From Amoeboaphelidium protococcarum (Eukaryota; Aphelidiomycota; Aphelidea): a stretch of DNA of 64,000 nt. The stretch is from assembly GCA_023515745.1 (NCBI GenBank), contig JALECJ010000007.1, forward strand, positions 1,410,612-1,474,611. The letters are read 5' to 3'. The notes beneath the pieces were generated by a model. That model made no database searches. It had not been told where the DNA came from and was given only the letters and a program-made list of their open reading frames with translations. Shown here in pieces: positions 50,028 to 61,440 of this stretch; the first letter of the stretch is position 1; the number at the start of each line of letters is the position of its first letter. The translations under genes were made by a program, and so were the position numbers.

Positions 50028-51710
50028 ATGACTAAATTAAAATCTATATTTGATACGCCGTCCTTGCGAGATAGCTTCATTAGCCATGGACTAAATGAAA
50101 GACACGTAATTAATGTGTAGCGATTCGTTCTAAAGAATGCTCAGGATCTGCTATCTGGAGATAAGAGCAAGGCGTGTATTGATTATACCATGATTAAAGA
50201 TTTACCCAAGAGAGCTATTGAATTTTTGGAACGCGAATATCGCCCATTCATAACTACTGTAACTGATGTCAAGACATCTGCTGACTAGAGTACCACGAAG
50301 CTCGTTATTAAATTGCAAGATGGCAAGATGATTGAGACGGTGATAATGCGCTATGGCTCTGTAGATTTGTCCACATTTCCAGAGGCTGAGCGAGAGCGTG
50401 CTGAGCGAAATTTACTTGCATAGCAGATGGACACAAATTCATCTAATTCTGGTGATGGTGCAAGTATTATGAGTAATACCACTTCTGCGACGCGTAAATA
50501 CAAATCTAATGCGCGCTCCACCGTGTGTATTAGCTCTCAGGTTGGATGTGCTATGGGCTGTAAATTTTGTGCAACAGGAACCATGGGCTTAATGGCTAAT
50601 CTTAGTGCTGGAGAGATTGTTGAGCAATTGGTTCATGCAAGTGCTGTGAACAAAAGCCCGATCGGAAATATCGTGTTCATGGGAATGGGAGAGCCACTGG
50701 ACAATTATGCAGCGGTCAAGTGTGCTGTTGAGAGCTTTTGTCACGTCAGTTTGTTTGGTCTATCACCCAGCAAGATCACAATCAGCACAGTCGGAGTCGT
50801 AAATAGACTTCGTTAGATGGTGACTGATATGCCAATGATTAATCTAGCTCTTTCATTGCACGCCCCGGAATAAGAATTGCGAAGGAAAATCGTGCCTAGT
50901 GCAAAGTCGTATGCTCTTGAATAAATACTTGACGCTGTGTATGCATTTGTGTTGAATTAGAATATTGCAGTCACTGATCGCGCCTATGAAATTAATGCCG
51001 TCCGTCTGCAGAAGCTGTCAGCTAAAGGGAAACTTGCATCCACGTAGTTGGATAATCTTGAGACCATATCTGTGAGTTAGATGACCACGTCTGAGACTTT
51101 TAAAAAGAAAGTTATGCTTGAATATGTTCTACTGGGTCCGTCAGTGAATTGTTCAAATGATGTAGCTCATAGTCTTGGTCAACTTCTCACCTCTGTGGCT
51201 TTACCTGAATCTATGGCACAGCTTGACGCGGATGATGATAAGCGACTCCGATTCGAGAATAATGTCATGCTCAATGTTATTCCATATAATCCTACGATTG
51301 CCGGTGTACCCCACGGCTACGAGCCACCACCTTATGAAGTTGTACAACGCTTTGTTGAAATTGTCCGTACTTATGGCATACACGTACTTGTGCGCTAGGA
51401 GATGGGCTCTGACATCGATGCCGCTTGTGGGCAGCTTGTTATCTAGAAGTAGACAAGTACCGAGAGTCTTTGCAAAGATGCTGACATTGAAGATTCAATC
51501 GGAAATGCGGGAAAGATGTCCTCTGTTCAAGGTACCTCTGTAGTTAAGAGCAGACGAAATAAGGTGAAGAAGTCCGAGATCGCAGTGACTCCATCCCCTG
51601 TCAAAGTCTCTCATAAGCGAAATACCGCCCTTACTGTGGTTTTATTGGGAGTCCTCATCTTGATGCTTGTGCGTATTACTTGGAAAATATATTTGACGTG
51701 GATGAATTGA
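50028..51710 (+). CDS. RlmN/Cfr-type radical SAM RNA methyltransferase with C-terminal membrane helix
   Basis: 560 aa. The radical-SAM cluster is CAMGCKFCATG (about residues 174-184). It is preceded by STVCISSQVG, which carries the first RlmN-specific Cys, and followed by GNIVFMGMGEPLDNY and LALSLHAP. The second mechanistic Cys is in GSDIDAACGQL (about 464). So the full RlmN catalytic set is present (2-methyladenosine in rRNA or tRNA). A spacer of about 70 residues interrupts the domain before LEYVLLGP. After the domain there is a Lys-rich linker and a single membrane helix (ALTVVLLGVLILMLV, about 535-550). An in-frame TGA at 49923 argues for the ATG at 50028 unless an upstream exon exists. 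Confidence 0.9.
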
Positions 51711-51859
51711 AATCGATTAAAATATAACACTGAATAGTCCCCTGATTTTCTTCGTACATCTCGATGAATTTTTCACTTTATTTTCACGCCGCGATAGCAA
51801 TTTATTTGTCCCTGAGATGGAATTCTTATCTTAATCAATTCTTATCAAAAAGTGTGGAG

Positions 51860-52870
51860 ATGAAGATGCCTCGTATGATATTAATGTTGTTGATGACGAG
51901 TATGGTATGGATTGCCATTTGCTAGGCGTAACTTACATCTATCTACTCTATGGCTAGTCGCGGTGATATCACGCGTCGCCCTGGACGTTAACTCTCAGTC
52001 AGTACAATGGCTTAAAGTAGGAGGAGTTAAGAGCCACCTCGCCGGCCGAAATATATAACATCATCATATCCATCTGTATTTCAGAAGAAGGAAGCTGTGC
52101 TGAAATTTAAACAAGAGTTTCTGACATAGAAGCAAGACACGGGCTTGCACAGATTGCCTCAACTCTCCATGGCGATCCAAGAGTTGATCCGAACAGACTC
52201 TCTAATGACTGCCACTCCGGAGGAAGAGATGTATGATATAGCGTACTTTGTGTCTGATATCGTATCTATGCTGAAAGAAAATATCTTAAACTGCGCCAAG
52301 AATACCAAAAAAGGTAAGCCACCTACTATTAAGGCTGAATAGCTGCGACAGCTTTCTGTACTAGCCTCAGCTGCATTATCTGCGTGCACTAAACTGATCA
52401 GATTGCATTATGAAGATGATACATATCGCGAGCTTATGTAATTTAAGCAAAAACAAGTAGAAAATGCGGTAAAGGCTGTAGTTGCTGCTCTGTGGCAATT
52501 AGATGACGCGTCTACGTTTGGTAGTTATATCAAGTACTTGTATCCTTAATCGGCGCGTGAATTGCATATTGCAAGCATAGTAATGAGCATAGCGCTGTAG
52601 GCAAGCAATCAATTATGGTACTAGCTTTATAAGAAAGACAAATTGGAGTATTATCTAGAATTGCAACAATTTTAGAGTGCCTTTCAGTCCAAGAAGTCGA
52701 GTTTATCGTTCCGGGTGAACACCAAAGATTTCTCCACGTACTGGCAGTACCAAGTGGAAGGGAAAGAGGTTATTTATCCGGCACAAGTGAACTTTTATCA
52801 CGAGGACGGATCTATATATGGTAGAACTTTTCTGCCCTTTGATTATGACAGTTTTGTTAGTGATTTGTGA
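51860..52870 (+). CDS. Secreted protein of unknown function
   Basis: 336 aa with a signal peptide (MKMPRMILMLLMTSMVWIAIC). The mature chain has an Arg/Ser/Pro-rich segment (residues about 35-75), then a long mostly helical region (LSMAIQELIRTDSL, FVSDIVSMLKENIL, LSVLASAALSACTKLIRL, VENAVKAVVAALWQL). It ends in a beta-like part (VIYPAQVNFYHEDGSIYGRTFLPF). There are few Cys. No family recognised. It could be a secreted effector or a vacuolar protein. The gene follows RlmN after 149 bp. Confidence 0.65.
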
Positions 52871-52966
52871 TTAATTTCAAGTTATATAAAGGTGGCAATA
52901 AATAAAAATTAATTTTTTGAAATGCGATACTCAATGCAAGTTGAAACTGAAAGAGATAGTATGTGA

Positions 52967-53688
52967 TCATAACTCATTAGATTATTCAAGTATAGCCCTA
53001 AGAGTCTTGTTAAGCTATTTGAATTGGTCCACTTTCAGTTCGCGTCGAATGGCACATCTACCAGAGGTACTTGGGAGGACGTATACAATCGTTTCAGTAT
53101 TGAGGAAGCCGCGATGAATTATTTTAGCCTTCGCTCCGTCCGCAATTTTAACATGAGCCTTCTTTCCTTAGCATTGCTACTAAGTCAATAATACTAAATG
53201 ACTTGTCTCCGTGTCTTGCCAATGTTTCAAAAACACCTTGTAGATTCCACGACCGACAAAGGCCACAATCTTGGGCCGATATAATTCCAACTTGGCGCGC
53301 AGTTCAAAGAAGCCGTCACGATAATCAGTTTTCGTCAAATGGTTAGCTTCGCGAGTAGGCCTTTTGGCAATGTTCGTCAGTCCGATGCGATACTTCTCGG
53401 GGCACTCATAATCATTATGGCAGCTTAACTTGACACCATCGGGTAATATTCTACACTAATCTCGCATCTCATGAGCTTCGTCTATCCAACGAACTGTCAA
53501 AATACGACTTACCCAGATTGGTTCAAACACGTCCAAAACATGTTGCTCTTGTGAGCATAGTGGTGTTGAGTTAGACTACTTTCAGCTCCGGGATTATCCC
53601 CTGAGAATACAATGTCCAAATTCGAGGACAAATAGTCTGGCAGCGGCTTGTATATCTTGGGATCCAACGTTTTTGTAGAGACTTTCAT
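52967..53688 (-). CDS. TDG: Thymine-DNA glycosylase (TDG/Mug family), one intron
   Basis: 219 aa after removal of a 62-nt intron (53451-53512). Exon 1 carries the catalytic block LDIVFSGDNPGAESSLTQHH (Asn of GxNPG) and SNMFWTCLNQSG. Exon 2 continues ILPDGVKLSCHNDYECPEKY, then RIGLTNIAKRPTREANHL, KLELYRPKIVAFVGRGIYKV and the second active-site loop YVLPSTSGRCA. These are in the TDG order and the match is continuous across the splice. It excises T or U from G mispairs. The start ATG at 53686-53688 gives a short N-terminus (MKVSTKTLDPK); an in-frame TGA lies not far upstream. It lies 125 bp downstream of the kinase gene on the same strand. Confidence 0.9.
53451..53512 (-). other. 62-nt intron in the TDG gene
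   Basis: On the minus strand the donor is GTAAGT and the acceptor is GTGTAG. Unspliced reading hits a TGA after five codons. Splicing restores the TDG alignment exactly at the expected position. This is the best-supported intron in the window. Confidence 0.85.
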
Positions 53689-53813
53689 CGTCTTATTCAA
53701 ATGATCCACCGACTCTCGAAAGAACTTTGTGAAAGGTCAGCAGCGAAAGCTGAATTATTTCATAGCGTGACTGGAGAGTAATTATGCATTTGCGTATTGT
53801 ACTAATCTATTAA

Positions 53814-55940
53814 TCAAGGTTTCTAAGTCAAATATAAATCTTGTAGTGAGGAATGCGATGTTATAGCTGCTGGTGCTTCCACATTCTGTTGGACTTGTGG
53901 CTACGAACGAACCTCTTGACTGAGAATGACATCAGCAGAGTGGAGAGCTGACTGAGTTTACTCTATTTAGAGACGAGATGCTAATATGGTCGATCTCTCC
54001 ACAATATTCGGAAGCAGGGCGTCGCCGCGTATGCTTGACTTGTAAAGCTGCGCAGGCATTAGTCGCAGTCGATCTGAGTCACCATTTTTGTTAATAATAT
54101 CTGGAGATTGTTTTCCGTTCAAAATGGAGAATGATGACTCTGAAGCCACAGTCTAAGATCCTTCACTACTGTCTGCGCGCAATCCACGATTGTGCATATA
54201 TGCTTTGGCAGAGAGCTTAGCAGCCGTGAGACGTTCGATCAACTCAATGATGGATGGACGTTTAGTTGCATCTTTATGCCATGCCAGGCGTAGCAATTCT
54301 ATTATTTCCACTGGAGTAAAAGGATCCGGACGAGCCAGGTACTTTTTAATACTGGGACGTAATCCTTCATCGCAGATACCATTTATAAGCTCCTCCACGG
54401 TCAGTCCAGCTTACAACTCCTCCATATACGGATGTAGCTCTGAAAAAATCTCCCATATCACGATAGCAAGTGAAAACGTGTCAGACTAAATATTGTGCTT
54501 TCCAGTTTTGAACACTTCCGGTGCTATCCATGGCACAGAGCCAATAAGCTTCTCCTCCTCTCGTTTGCGCTACCCCAATCTCCTCTTGCCTTTCCTACTC
54601 ATAGAACCTTGAAACTCTATGGTACCTGCAAACTCGCTCAACCCGAAATCGCATACTTTAGCATTATGACTTGCATCAATCAGGATATTCAAAGATTTGA
54701 AATCACGATGAATTATGGGAGGATTCTGTGAATGTAGATAATTAAGTCCAAGGGCGCTGCCGGTGGCCAGATTGACGCGAACCATAGGATCAATGTCTTG
54801 GTACGTTGAACTATCAATAAATTCGAATAGCGAAGCATTTTCACAAAGCTCAGTTACCAAGAGCATGTCAGGTTTCTGCAAATAAGCGCCCATAAAGGTG
54901 ACAATATTAGGATGACGAAGATTGCACATCACGCGAATCTCACGCTCGAAAGCCTGCAGAGACTTACTGGCCTCTTTTTACTTCTACCTCTTTGACTCGG
55001 AAACGCTCAACCAGGATTTAATTTTGTATGGAACGTCTTTTATCAACAAGGCCATATCTTTCACTGATTTCCTGGCTGTATTCGGGGATTAAGGCTGCGA
55101 CACCAAATCATTACAATGACTGTCATCAGGCGGTAAAAGCTTTTTAATAGCCACAAGATTTCCTTTCCATTTCCCTCGGTACACTTGACCAAATGTACCT
55201 TGACCGATTAGACTATCATAGACAACGTCATTCAAATCAATCTTCCAACTTTCGGTTTCCTTTTCATTAAGAAACTACGATCGCAGCATTATTTCAGCCT
55301 GGTACACGTATATCGCTACAGCAATTATGGTAGACAGCATGACTGGAATTTAATCAACCAACTGATAGTAAGTGTACTAGACTATGGTATATGTAAAAGA
55401 GAAATTGACAATACACGTAATCACTGTGCTAATTAACGTTAGCAAGAATCTGCGCCGAAGAACTATTGAGAAGACCATGCTCATCAATGCATTCCATGCC
55501 AAAAATTGAGTGGGGAAGCCTTAGATCCTCAAGTATACCGACAGCAATATCAGCAGCACATCGACATACATGAAATGGCATATCACATATACAAACTCCA
55601 TCTTGCTAAGCAAATACTGACTCTACTTCTTGGAGGCCAGCCAACAGAGATAGACTGCAGCGAAAGACCAAATCACCGAAATTGAAGGTATGATTAGAAC
55701 AAAAGGTCCATACGAGAACCACTACATCGTGATATCATAGTAGCCAAGCAGGATATAAGTGTAGAGGGGAACAAAGCAATTAACAACAAACGCCATAGGA
55801 AGATTCTTTATGATAAGATATCGTTAATAATCTGTTTCAAGCCTTGAATTGGCAAAGCTTAACGTCCATTTGCTCGCCTCATAGCTCTTTCCGGACAGAG
55901 TTTGAAAATTAGTGGTCTCAGTCAATGACAGCTGCAGCAT
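53814..55940 (-). CDS. Multi-pass membrane TKL-type protein kinase
   Basis: 708 aa. About six to seven hydrophobic helices fill residues 45-235 (for example FVVNCFVPLYTYILLGYY, FVLIIPSISVIWSFAAVYL, VYVICHFMYVDVLLILLSVYL). A kinase domain follows: SLIGQGTFGQVYRGKWKG (about 241), VAIKKLL (Lys), NLRHPNIVTFMGAYL, IIHRDFKSLNILID (about 411), VCDFGLSEF (DFG) and VPWIAPEVFKTG (APE). HRDxKSxN and the WKG start place it in the tyrosine-kinase-like group. A Ser/Lys-rich insertion sits between the beta-3 Lys and the C-helix. A Gln/Ser-rich tail follows the domain. Such membrane kinases resemble Dictyostelium and chytrid sensor-type TKLs. All catalytic residues are present. Confidence 0.85.
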
Positions 55941-56414
55941 ACCTACCCCGCCTTAAAAATAATTATAGTGTGGTTAAAACAATCAGATATACTATGTGGG
56001 AAATAAAAGTTTTAAAGCCGTTTATAAAGATCTACTCAGTTGTTGACTTATTTATATCACTTTGTCCCATCAACGCTGCTCAGATTGACAACGCAAACTA
56101 TAAATTTTATCGTTTCAGCCTCAACAACATCCTTAGCAAATAAGCAAGAGCCCATTATTCGGGCGCAAATATCAGTTGTACATTTTACTGTTACTGTAAG
56201 AGAGTATTGCCCGTAAGAGAGCTGATCGTGATACACTTAACACATGAAACGTCCTACGGATGCAAACTGTGAAATTTCACACTTCGCCTGAGATCTCCAT
56301 CGTCGCCTGTTAATTGAAATCTAAGGGGCTCGCTGATTTATCAACTGCCACTATTTCTCATTTTCAAAACACCTTTTTTTTGTTATAAAGATATCTTCTG
56401 CTACTGCCTTCAGT
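55941..56414. other. Divergent intergenic region
   Basis: 474 bp between the TKL kinase and the BAHD gene. A plus-strand frame from 55925 to about 56275 lacks homology and overlaps the kinase start codon. No other feature seen. Confidence 0.45.
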
Positions 56415-57989
56415 ATGGTTATGGAAACATCAACTTAACGCGACTAACGCGTGAAATCATACAATAAAAAGTCATGGATGGTGTAAGCCTAATAACATAA
56501 ACAAGATCAGACATTAGATCTATCTCCGATCTAGTGCAGCTGCTTGCAGGATATATTTGTCACTCACATTTTATCTCTTCCCACGCATATTGATATTGAC
56601 CAGTTTAAGAATGCTCTCGGTACGGTCTTGTCTAATTATCCAATGTTTGCTGGTAGAATGGTGTCTGATGGCATGGGACAACTGGGGATTGATTGCAAGA
56701 ATCAAGGTGTGTTATTGACTGTAGAATCAAAATAGTTCGACCCACTGTGGACCGTCAAGACGCTTTCTGAAGACAATAAGTTGAAGCTTCGTGTTCAACT
56801 AGTGAAGAAGCCCGCTGTTTTGGTCCACCAACTCATAAACCAATATCGCCAGTAAGATGGAAAGCATTTAAGCGCTGTACAACGATTGAAGTATTGGCTT
56901 TAGAATTTGTTCACTACTCGTAATCCGTTAGTATCAATTAAAGTCACGTATTTGTCTGATGGTGCTACGGCAATTGGCTTTTATTTCTCTCATGCTAGTG
57001 GTGATGGTAGTTCATTTTATTGCTTTATCAGGGATCTTTTTGACGTTTTGGATGCATAAATCAGAGGAGACGACGCAGCTCTAAATGCGGTCATGTAATA
57101 GAAAGTTTCCCCAGCTAGAGAGCTTTTGGATAAGTTCCAAAAAGCCAACCCTTTTAAAAATGTTACTGACTAAACTGCGGATTATCGCAAGTTCAGACTC
57201 CATCCAAAGCTTAGATTCTTGAGAAAGGTACTCATGGCTAGAACTGAATGCGTGTTCTTTGATATCACTCCTCAGTAGTTGGCTCGGTTTAGAGAAGAGG
57301 TGGAGTCTGCTGCTGGGCGCGATTCCAGTATAAAATTGACTACAATGGACATTTTACAAGCTAGATTGTGGAAAGAAATGTAATCACTTGAACAGAAGCA
57401 AGGGCACTCAATCAAGCTTCTACCGCAGATTAATATGCGCCCGCGTATCCAGAACTATGGCCAAGAAGACGTCTAATACATTGGAGATGCAATTATATCT
57501 AGAGCTATTGATTTTCCTACTGCTGATGCTGAAACTGCCTCTGTCGCTGTGATTGCGCAAGAGATTAGAAAATAGATGGGCAGTAGTGAATTGATGGAAC
57601 ATTTTATTTAAGATGTGAATTTTTTCTATAAGTGGCACTAGAAAGGATTGTCTGAGTTTATTTATCCATAGTTCTCCATGGAACGTAATTCAGGCGAAAT
57701 CTTGGATATGGTGCAAACTTCGTGGATGGGATTCGATTATGAGTATCCTGGATTCGAACGCGTGAGACTTGGTGGTAACTTTGATCGAGGCATCAAAGTA
57801 GATGGTGTCCATGCGAATTGGTTTTATGGATGTATGGGGCCGAAAGAGGTTTCCAGAACAACTATTTATAGAAGAATATATAGAGACGGGTTCGAAGGTT
57901 AGTCTGGCGTACAAGTTTCATACTGTCTTCCAAATACCTCCTATAAGTAAGAGGAGATTAAGGCACTGCAACGGGCATTTGCTCGCTGA
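56415..57989 (+). CDS. BAHD-superfamily acyltransferase
   Basis: 524 aa, TGA at 57987-57989. The condensation-type fold shows LPTHIDIDQFKNALGTVLSN then YPMFAGRMV near the N-terminus, and the active-site HxxxD motif as YFSHASGDGSSF (about residue 192). The DFGWG-equivalent is SWMGFDYEYPGFERVRLGG (about 435), changed from the canonical form. These enzymes move acyl groups from CoA to alcohols or amines and make secondary metabolites or surface lipids. The start ATG at 56415 is the first in the open frame, and an ACGCGT site lies 30 bp after it. The substrate cannot be inferred. Confidence 0.8.
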
Positions 57990-58092
57990 GTGATACTGCT
58001 GGTTGATAAGCGTATAAAGTTAATAAATTTAGAACATATATAACACAGTACACTATCGATGTAGTTATCATCTTCTGCCAATCTTTCTATCT

Positions 58093-59403
58093 TCACTCAG
58101 TGTTGAAATCAACGAAGGCGAGATGCTTATGTTTAAATAGTCGTTTTTTCAGAATTCGCAAGGCCATGAAGAGCGCGTCACCTTCACGTGGAGGATAATT
58201 GTAGACAAGAGATTCTCTGGCCTCAATAAATCGACGTTCAAGCTAAGCACCATATTATTTCTCAATCTGATCAATAATATCGGGCAATTTGGACACTTTC
58301 TACTCACTCAGTTTCACAGAGAACTGGCGCCAATCCAGAATCTCCTCGTAAGGCATCACGGCGCCATCATTTATTATCAGTGGCACGCAAGAGGTGTAGA
58401 TAATATGAGCCAATCGACCGGACCATGTTGTCCAGCCAGGTGGATAAAGACAAAACCGAGCTTATATAATCTCTTGAAGATAAACATCTGCAGGCGCTCC
58501 TTCTCCAATTAAAAATCTGGAGTCATTCAGTTTAGCAAGATATTGGCGAATCCCGTGTGAATAATGCGGATATTGATGATTAATCTGCCCACGGAAATAG
58601 ACCAAATATTTCCTATCCTAGCGCGGAGGCCTTGAATGAACGTCATACTTCATATACTAATCGTGCAGATTTGGAGCAACAGCAATATCCTTATGAGGAT
58701 CAAATGAATATGATTTGAAATTGGCGTGGCCGCTATTCTCATTGTATCTGAGCAATGAATTGACTTGCAGCAAAATAGTATGCTGCAGATACTCCTTAAT
58801 GGGTTAATGGAAATACAACGACTCGGCCAGAGTCTCATGCCCAACAGCCATGAAGTGATCAGCTCCTTTGGAGAGGTTAAAAAACGGGCTCTGGAGACGT
58901 ATATAATCTACAATGGTTAGCAGGTACTTTGGATAGGCGTGTAAACAAAACTCTGAAGTCCTCGTCTCACTATCATACTCAAACGTAGTCACTGGATATC
59001 TATCTTCTTAACGCCCAAAAAAGCAATGCTGCATAAAGCAGGTAGAGTAGTGGGGAATAAAGTAAGCGTCTGCCAATGATGGATCGGTAACGATGACATG
59101 CGGACCTGATAAATTCAGCAGGGTATGATATTCGTACTCGATCGAGTATCCTGGATCCTATCGACAAAGACTTTAATCATAAGCAAAATTAGAAGGTATA
59201 CCTTGTAGCAAAAGTCTGTCGGGCACAGAATAGACGTACACTTTGGGAATGCCTTGCAATTTTTGCATCTGTTCACACCGATTATTTAAAGCTGATATAC
59301 CGGTATCAGCACCATTAGCCGATAAGAGTATCCATAGCAGCAAGGCACCGATAAGGCCCGCTAAAACACTGAACTTTTAGAAACGGCGTTTTTGAACTAT
59401 CAT
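58093..59403 (-). CDS. Exostosin-like glycosyltransferase (GT47)
   Basis: 436 aa, type II membrane protein: a short basic tail, one helix (VLAGLIGALLLWILLSANG, residues about 13-31), then a luminal domain. Family blocks are IPKVYVYSVPDRLL, DPSLADAYFIPHYSTCF, FMAVGHETL, YLVYFRGQINHQYPHYSHGIR, LNDSRFLIGEGAP, EIIQARFCLYPPGWTTWSGRL and SCVPLIINDGAVMPYEEILDW. The last block is the typical exostosin acceptor-side motif (CVPVIxxDxxxLPFxxxLDW). It works in the Golgi on cell-wall or matrix polysaccharide. Confidence 0.9.
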
Positions 59404-59555
59404 ATGACCACTTATCGTCAACCGAGCTTTATTAGGCAAACGCTGGCTTGTCACAAAGATAGAAAGCTTCCTTAACGCCTTGACGATACACAGTGAGCAA
59501 ATCACACAAACGCAAACACTTGCAACGGAGAGAAAAAATCTATCTTCAGGAAGAA

Positions 59556-59941
59556 ATGGAGGAGAGCCATCACGAAGATATAGTCAGAGAGGCGACCGGA
59601 AGATTGTCTATGTCATACGATATCAATTTTAAGGTCCGTGACTAATTACGAAGCCTAGATAAGGGACACGTTAAATAAAGAGTAATTCTCCGAGAAGAAT
59701 TGTAAGTTCTTGGATTCTCAACTTTATCGGCTCTTTGTTCAGCGGCCTTGATTGATAAGTTTTTATATGATACATATGATGGCAATACTTTAGCTGACAA
59801 TAGTGTTAGAAAACTCATGGGCCTGAAAGTAAGTAAGCGCGTTATATACTTAAAATGGTTGAAATATAATCTTATTTTTATAAGGCGCACATTGCTTTGT
59901 AGAGAACTGACGCCATCAACACGTCCCTTCAATTGTAATGA
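59556..59941 (+). CDS. BORCS7-like small protein, two exons
   Basis: With the 56-nt intron 59829-59884 removed, this is 109 aa, about the size of human BORCS7 (105-106). The end of exon 1 and exon 2 read NSVRKLMGLKAHIALQRTDA, similar to the C-terminal BORCS7 block (SLRKMxxxxxHLxxQxxAI). The N-terminal part (LSMSYDINFKVRDQLRSLDK) is helical. BORC attaches lysosomes to the transport machinery. Without splicing the frame runs on to TGA 59955-59957 but gives a Cys/Arg-rich tail with no match. The family call is tentative; the gene itself is fairly secure. Confidence 0.5.
59829..59884 (+). other. Probable 56-nt intron
   Basis: A GTAAGT donor and an AT-rich body ending in TTTTTATAAG. Removal gives a C-terminus similar to BORCS7. 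Size and donor agree with the TDG intron. Confidence 0.55.
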
Positions 59942-60055
59942 GTTGTGTGATGAATGATGATGCTTGTTTCAAGTTGAGCTACACTGAAAATTTACATCAA
60001 TTGAGACAAAATTAAATATCAGTCAAAAACTCTACACATTTTTTATACCTGAAAA

Positions 60056-61216
60056 TCACAAGAGCAGTTCTAACACAAACGACATGCCGGTTATGACAAA
60101 TGAGCTCATGTGCTCAAAGTCAATATTGGCAACAGTATCACGCGATGTGTGAATGTATGGACTTGATTCTTTGAAATGTCCCTCAAAAGGGAAAGCTGAT
60201 TTGTAGCCAGCCTTATTCCAAGAGGCGTGATCGGAACAGCCGTAGCCACACTTGCTCTCCACAATGGAGCGTCCAGTGTACTCCTGCATTACTTTGCGCA
60301 TGAAACCGGTCAGCTGTGGGTTAACATTATCAGTGATGATACCGATCGCGTCAGTCTTACCGCGATAACCCGTCATGTCAAAGTGGATAGCAGCCATCAC
60401 AGGGACACGGTCTCTCTTGTACGCTGCCACAACATCCTAACTACCGAGAAGACCAGCCTCTTCGCCAGCATACCAGTGGAATTCAATTGGGTGACTCAAA
60501 TTCAACTCGCCATCCCTGTGAGCCTCACACATGAGCGTGAAAATCTCCATGACAGTCACCGTACCACTGCCATCATCATCCGCGCCGGGACGCCTCGAAT
60601 CAAACCATCCCTTCACAGTATCATAGTGAGCAGACACCACAACAATCGGCACCTTGGAGTGATCAGAGGTAACACGTCGAGACTTGACAGAATTAGAAGG
60701 CTCCAATCTCGCAATTAGACTAAATTATGGAAATGAGTGATCAAAGCGTCTGAATGTCACCGGAGCGCCAGTCTCCCGTGCTACAGCCTTCAACTAAGCC
60801 TCCACCCACTTGGAAGAATCAACACCAGTCTTGCTGCGGTAATGACGATTCTCAAAAGAAGTCAATTCAGTCAATCTCTCACGCATGCGGTCCAGTGAGA
60901 ATGGATAACTCTTCAGCAAGGCTTTGACCTCATCTTAATGAGTGACCTTGTCTGGAATGTCAATAGCACCTGACACCAACGACTCAATTAAATCAGAATC
61001 CTATCCCAAATCTTGATGGTCAGTCAAATCAATAAACTTCTTTCCCTGCAGAATCCAGTCTTCAGGATCAGCCCACACAGCATGACCTTCTGCATCAGAC
61101 AAAAGTCTTAGATTGCCATTACGTGAGTCAAGGCCGCCAAAGACGCGCTCCATCCAGAAAGGGACGGACAAGCAAGAGTGCACCAGACACGTTGCAACCA
61201 CAGCGGATAGTTTCAT
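60056..61216 (-). CDS. M28-family zinc aminopeptidase, secreted
   Basis: 386 aa with a signal peptide (MKLSAVVATCLVHSCLSVPF) and a pro-region of about 90-100 residues. The zinc-site motifs are in order: VVSAHYDTV (first His and Asp), PGADDDGSGTV (bridging Asp), WYAGEEAGLLGS (catalytic and ligand Glu), HFDMTGY (Asp) and YGCSDHASW (His). This matches leucine aminopeptidases of fungal type such as those of Aspergillus. The CGYGCSDH pair includes the disulfide Cys of that group. An extracellular or vacuolar peptide-degrading role is expected. Confidence 0.93.
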
Positions 61217-61440
61217 ATTTAGTCAGATAGATTTTAGGTAAGAAGACGATAGTAAAATTACAGCTAAAAATGTTTAATGAAAAAGAAGTAGAAAATGTTT
61301 CATATACTTGTTAATCAATCAATGATAAATTAGACAATCTCCTAATCCTCCAATCAGACCATAGCGCTTTTAGACTGATGAGAATCACAATAATCATATG
61401 ATCATCCCGCGACATGAGTGCATTTAAGCATTGAATATAT

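Noticed and set aside
53494-53512. 19-nt GTAAGT-to-ACAG intron in the TDG gene
   Set aside because: It gives the wrong reading frame; the 62-nt version restores the TDG alignment.
55925-56275. 116-codon plus-strand frame upstream of the BAHD gene
   Set aside because: It overlaps the TKL kinase start codon antisense, has no family, and its length is common by chance with a single stop codon.
57880-57910. GGTTCGAA stretch resembling a tRNA T-arm
   Set aside because: It lies inside the BAHD coding frame and no cloverleaf surrounds it.
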